DNA of 17,631 bases, taken from positions 1 through 17,631 of the forward strand of contig JBBQCV010000061.1 of the NCBI GenBank assembly GCA_038319115.1, written 5' to 3'. Made by a program: the position numbers and the translations under genes. Shown piece after piece: positions 14,239-17,631 of this stretch. This DNA comes from SZAS-79 sp038319115 (GTDB taxonomy: Bacteria > Pseudomonadota > Gammaproteobacteria > Burkholderiales > SG8-39). Below the pieces are notes generated by a model that made no database searches, had not been told where the DNA came from, and saw nothing but the letters and a program-made list of their open reading frames with translations. Positions within the stretch are counted from its first letter, which is position 1. Each line of letters starts with the position of its first letter.

Positions 14239-15630
14239 ATGAGCCGTGAAGCCTCCCTGCGCGCAGTCGAGCGCTACTTCGACAGTGGCGGATTCGTCGC
14301 CGACCTCGCGCGCCGCGTGGCGATCCCGACCGAGAGCCAGAACGCGGAACGCGGTCCCGCCCTGGCCCAGTACCTGGAGGCGGAACTGCGGCCGGCGCTC
14401 GAGCGCCACGGCTTTATCTGCACGCTGCTGCCCAATCCCGCGCCCAAGGGCGGCCCGTTCCTGGTGGCTGAGCGCATGGAGGACCCGACGCTTCCCACGG
14501 TGCTCACCTACGGGCACGGCGACGTGATCCGCGGGCAGGACGAGCAATGGCGCAGCGGCCTGTCGCCATGGACGGTCACGCGCGAAGGCGACCGGCTGTA
14601 CGGCCGTGGCACGGCCGACAACAAGGGGCAACACACGATCAACCTAGCGGCCATGGAAACCGTGCTGGCCACGCGCGGGAGGCTCGGTTTCAACCTCAAG
14701 GTGCTCATCGAAACCGGCGAGGAAACCGGTTCACCCGGCCTCAAGGCCCTGTGCGAGAGCCACAAGGCATTGCTTGCAGCCGACGTGCTCATCGCCTCCG
14801 ACGGGCCGCGCCTGCAGCCGGGCAAGGCGACGATCTTCCTGGGCTCACGCGGCGCCTATAACTTCGACCTCGCGCTGGACTTGCGCAAGGGCGGGCATCA
14901 TTCGGGCAACTGGGGCGGCCTCCTGCGCAACCCCGGCATCGTCCTTGCGCATGCAATCGCGTCCATCACGGACGCCAACGGTGCCATTCGGGTGCCGGAA
15001 TGGCGGCCGGATTCGCTCACGCCCTCGGTTAAGCGCGCCATCGCGGGGTTGGTCGTCGAAGGCGGCGAGGACGGCCCGCAAATCGACGCGGACTGGGGTG
15101 AGCCCGGGCTTTCGCCGGCCGAGAGGGTGTTCGGGTGGTGCAGCTTCGAGGTGCTGGCTTTTGTCACCGGCAATCCCGACAAGCCGGTCAATGCGATCCC
15201 GCCGCGCGCAAGCGCGCACTGCCAGTTGCGCTATGTGGTCGGTGTGGACCCGGATGAAATCCTCCCGGCATTGCGCCGGCACCTCGACGCGAACGGATTT
15301 GCCATGGTGCAGCTCACGCCCTCGCGCGAAGGCTATTTTGCCGCCACGCGCCTGGACCCCGATCACCCATGGGTGCGCTGGACGGCGGCCTCGATCGAGC
15401 GCACGACAGGCGCGCAGCCCGCGATCCTGCCCAACCTCGGGGGCTCGCTGCCCAATGACGTCTTCGCCGACGTGCTCGGCCTGCCCACGGTGTGGATCCC
15501 GCATTCGTATGCGGCGTGCTCCCAGCACGCGCCCAACGAGCACATGCTGGCGAGCATCGCGCGCGACGCACTGCGCATCATGACCGGGGTGTTCTGGGAC
15601 CTTGGCGACGCGGGCAGGGTGCCGCAATGA
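14239..15630 (+). CDS. M20 family metallopeptidase (dipeptidase/deacylase type)
   Basis: This 463-residue cytoplasmic enzyme has the di-zinc M20 layout. The ligands are visible as H93 (GHGDV), D127 in RGTADNKGQ, E162 next to the catalytic E161 in TGEETGS (159-165), D188 in IASDGPR, and H430 in the C-terminal SQHAPNEH. The dimerisation domain lies roughly between residues 200 and 330, including GGHHSGNWGG. Asp at the fifth metal position is typical of the dipeptidase, deacylase and desuccinylase branches. No signal peptide is present. The length is somewhat longer than the 370-400 residues of simple M20 members but normal for the dipeptidase branch. Its stop overlaps the start of a second M20 gene (ATGA, 15627-15630), so two M20 enzymes are made together. 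The substrate is unknown; a peptide or N-acyl amino acid is likely. Confidence 0.92.
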   Translation: MSREASLRAVERYFDSGGFVADLARRVAIPTESQNAERGPALAQYLEAELRPALERHGFICTLLPNPAPKGGPFLVAERMEDPTLPTVLTYGHGDVIRGQDEQWRSGLSPWTVTREGDRLYGRGTADNKGQHTINLAAMETVLATRGRLGFNLKVLIETGEETGSPGLKALCESHKALLAADVLIASDGPRLQPGKATIFLGSRGAYNFDLALDLRKGGHHSGNWGGLLRNPGIVLAHAIASITDANGAIRVPEWRPDSLTPSVKRAIAGLVVEGGEDGPQIDADWGEPGLSPAERVFGWCSFEVLAFVTGNPDKPVNAIPPRASAHCQLRYVVGVDPDEILPALRRHLDANGFAMVQLTPSREGYFAATRLDPDHPWVRWTAASIERTTGAQPAILPNLGGSLPNDVFADVLGLPTVWIPHSYAACSQHAPNEHMLASIARDALRIMTGVFWDLGDAGRVPQ

Positions 15631-16781
15631 GCGCGGCGCGCGAACTGCTGGCGGCGCTCAGGCCGCGCACGGCCGAGATGCTCGGCCTCGTACGCGAGTT
15701 GGTGCAGGTCGAGGCCGGGTCGTACGACGCCGCACAGGTCGAAAAGGTCGGCGAGGTCCTTGGGGCGCGCTGGAAATCGCTGGGCTTCGGGGAGCGCTGG
15801 CATGCCCTGCAAGGTCGTGGCCCGCAGCGTTCGTTCCACCTGAAGGGAACGGGCCGCGGCAAGCTCGTCATCCTCGGCCATGCCGACACGGTCTGGCCCG
15901 CGGGCAGCCAGCCCGACTGGGGATTCAGCGAGGACGGCACGCATGCCTACGGCCCCGGGGTTGGCGACATGAAGGGCGGGCTGGCCATGGCGTGGTTCGC
16001 AGTCGATGCCCTCGTCAAGGCGAAGCGCGCGCTGCCCGCGGAACTCGTCATGGTGCTGGTGCCCGACGAAGAGATCGGTTCGATGGGATCGCGTAAATGG
16101 ATCGAGGATTGCGTGCGCGATGCCGGCGCGGTGCTGGTGCTCGAGCCCACACGCCCCAATGGCGGTGTGGTGACCGGGCGTCGCGCGGTCGGCGCGCTCA
16201 AGGCGTTTTACACCGGGCGCTCGGCGCATGCCGCAGTCAACGCAGCCGAGGGCGCGAGCGCGCTGCGCGCTGCGTGCCGCGCGGTCCTCGCCCTCGAGCC
16301 GCTCACCGACCTTGCGCGCGAGCGGGTGATCAACGTGGGCATCCTGAGGTCGGGCGCCGCGCGCCAGGTCGTGCCGCACGAAGCTGAAATGCATGTGGAC
16401 CTTCGCGCGGCCTACGCCGAGGAAATTCCGCAGCTCGAAGCGGACGTGCGACGCATCATCGCCGACACTGGCGATCCGCGCGTGAGCGTCAAGGTCGAAG
16501 GCGGATGGTCCCGCCCCCTGTTTCCGGAGTCGGCCAGTGCTTCCCTCTACGCGCTGGCCGAGAAGTATGCGCAGGAAATCGGCGCGCCGATCAGGCCAGT
16601 GGTGTCAAGCGGCGGGTCGGATGGCAGCTTTGCCGGCGCACTGGGCGTGCCCACGCTCGATGGGCTCGGGCCGATCTGCCACGACACCTGCAGCCGGCGC
16701 GAAAAGATCGAGATTGCAAGTCTCGCCGAACGGGGCGCGATCTTCGGGGCCCTGGTGGCCGGGTTCGCAGGGGCGGATTAA
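15627..16781 (+). CDS. M20 family metallopeptidase (glutamate carboxypeptidase/CPG2-like)
   Basis: This 384-residue enzyme also has all the M20 metal and catalytic residues: H85 and D87 in GHADTV, D114 in GVGDMKGG, the E148-E149 pair in PDEEIGS, E173 in VLEPTRP, and H352 in CHDTC. Glu at the E173 position is typical of the carboxypeptidase G2 branch, unlike the Asp in its upstream partner, so the two probably differ in substrate. A dimerisation domain spans about 185-300 with GRSAHAAVN containing the conserved His. No signal peptide is seen, so it is cytoplasmic, unlike secreted CPG2. ATG 15627 overlaps the upstream stop. Its TAA at 16779-16781 is shared as TTAA with the arginase-like gene's stop on the opposite strand. 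Confidence 0.92.
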   Translation: MSAARELLAALRPRTAEMLGLVRELVQVEAGSYDAAQVEKVGEVLGARWKSLGFGERWHALQGRGPQRSFHLKGTGRGKLVILGHADTVWPAGSQPDWGFSEDGTHAYGPGVGDMKGGLAMAWFAVDALVKAKRALPAELVMVLVPDEEIGSMGSRKWIEDCVRDAGAVLVLEPTRPNGGVVTGRRAVGALKAFYTGRSAHAAVNAAEGASALRAACRAVLALEPLTDLARERVINVGILRSGAARQVVPHEAEMHVDLRAAYAEEIPQLEADVRRIIADTGDPRVSVKVEGGWSRPLFPESASASLYALAEKYAQEIGAPIRPVVSSGGSDGSFAGALGVPTLDGLGPICHDTCSRREKIEIASLAERGAIFGALVAGFAGAD

Positions 16782-17631
16782 TGCGTCGCCGCGAATCCTT
16801 TTGCGCCCGATCGCTGGGTGGGGCACGCTTCCACTGCCGATTCCTTGGCAACCAGCGGTGCGCCGAGCAATCCGTCGACGAGTTCGAACACTAGCGCTGC
16901 GGTTCGCGCGCCTCGATCGCGCGCGGGGTTGTATTCGGAGATCTCTATTCCCGCCAGGTCGGGTAGGGCGCCGATGCCACGCAGCGCCGCCGCCAGGCCG
17001 GCCGCGCCCATACCACGCGCTGCCGGCGTGCCTACGCCGGGCGCCTCAACCGGATCGATCGCATCGAGGTCGATCGATATGCCGAAGCCGGCGGTTTCCG
17101 CGCGCACCAGTTCCAGCGCGTCGCGCATGACTGCATCGATGCCGCGCCGCTCCACTTCCTCCATGAAATAGAGGCGCACGCCGAGGGCGTTCAGGAAGCG
17201 CAATTCCTCCGCCTCGTAGCTGCGCGCGCCGACGACGCAAAGGTTGCTCGGGAGCAGCTTGGCGCCTTGGCCGCCGCACGTGGTGAGGGCGGGCTCGCCG
17301 TGCCCCAGCAGCGCGGCCAGCGGCATGCCGTGAATCGCGCCGGTGTGGCTGGTGGCCGGCGTATGGCTGTCGAGGTGGGCCTCGACCCACACCAGGCCGA
17401 AATCGCCGCGCGAGCGCAGCGCCCGGCTCACGCCCGCCCAGGTGCCGACCGCGCAGGAATGGTCACCGCTCAGCACGAGGGGAAGCGCACCCTCGCTGAC
17501 CGCGATGAAGGTTTTCGCCGCCAGGCGGGGGCAAAGCTCGGCGACGGCCTGCAGCGGGCTGTGCCCGGGGCCGTCGCAGCGCAAGGTTTCGTCCCAAGTC
17601 GTGTCGGGCCGGACGCGGGCGATGTGCGCGA
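16778..17631 (-). CDS. Arginase/ureohydrolase family protein (partial, N-terminus off the window)
   Basis: The frame is open to the right edge with no start in view, so the protein is 5'-truncated by the window. A TTG at 17584 is in frame, but open coding continues upstream to the edge (for example RPDTTWDETL), so it is not the start. The arginase fold is shown by LSGDHSCAVG with a metal-ligand His, WVEAHLDSHTPATSHTG, GAIHGMPLAALLG, and SIDLDAIDP with the two Asp ligands. The first Asp of the DAHxD motif is Glu here (EAHLD). The usual function is hydrolysis of arginine to ornithine and urea, or of a related guanidino compound. The stop overlaps the M20 gene stop. The tail after the last family helix, ending KGFAATH, looks longer than needed. 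Confidence 0.88.
   Translation of the reverse strand, partial: AHIARVRPDTTWDETLRCDGPGHSPLQAVAELCPRLAAKTFIAVSEGALPLVLSGDHSCAVGTWAGVSRALRSRGDFGLVWVEAHLDSHTPATSHTGAIHGMPLAALLGHGEPALTTCGGQGAKLLPSNLCVVGARSYEAEELRFLNALGVRLYFMEEVERRGIDAVMRDALELVRAETAGFGISIDLDAIDPVEAPGVGTPAARGMGAAGLAAALRGIGALPDLAGIEISEYNPARDRGARTAALVFELVDGLLGAPLVAKESAVEACPTQRSGAKGFAATH

Noticed and set aside
1..17631. CRISPR array, tRNA/rRNA genes, insertion sequence or prophage genes
   Set aside because: No repeat-spacer pattern, no transposase or integrase motifs, no structural phage genes and no cloverleaf-like sequence were seen in either strand.

Overview
The window is about 17.6 kb of GC-rich, densely coding DNA. Long antisense open frames are common, many genes join by 4-bp ATGA or GTGA overlaps, and there are two Bug/TctC-type periplasmic solute-binding genes with no TctA/TctB partners. 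Together these point to a betaproteobacterium, most likely Burkholderiales-like; this is inferred from gene content, not from a marker gene. I see no rRNA, tRNA, CRISPR array or insertion sequence. No stretch over about 300 bases lacks a gene; the largest gap (13270-13524) holds a decayed acetyltransferase remnant.

Region 1 (1-5360) is a divergent catabolic-type locus. To the left, an HMG-CoA-lyase-like protein and a short MetE-like protein are translationally coupled. To the right runs a MarR regulator, a nitronate monooxygenase-like flavoprotein, a crotonase, a broken Bug receptor and a short-chain dehydrogenase with its core missing. The 80-120 bp between the two arms contains a perfect MarR-type inverted repeat overlapping a candidate leftward promoter, so MarR probably controls one or both arms. 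CoA-ester and flavin chemistry suggests breakdown of an organic acid; the substrate is unknown. The last two genes have each lost an internal block in frame, so the right arm is decaying or was misassembled.

Region 2 (5426-8671) encodes three exported proteins on the + strand: an unrecognised 421-residue secreted protein, an alpha/beta hydrolase with an atypical nucleophile elbow, and an intact Bug receptor.

Region 3 (8706-12804) has a class-B-like flavin monooxygenase on the - strand, divergent from a DsbA-fold isomerase that is coupled to the ABC-F ATPase Uup.

Region 4 (12865-17631) has a PaaI-type thioesterase (-), a remnant of a MarR/GNAT acetyltransferase (+), a SAM-dependent methyltransferase (-), two coupled M20 metallopeptidases (+) and an arginase-family protein running off the right edge (-). 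The peptidases and arginase suggest amino-acid or peptide nitrogen scavenging.

The points most worth a second look are the HMG-lyase homolog lacking its catalytic cysteine and coupled to a MetE-like protein, the two adjacent in-frame internal deletions whose junctions share a 7-mer, the hidden GNAT remnant, and the arginase with a metal-ligand Asp-to-Glu change. I did not find a clearly new multi-gene defence or mobile system.
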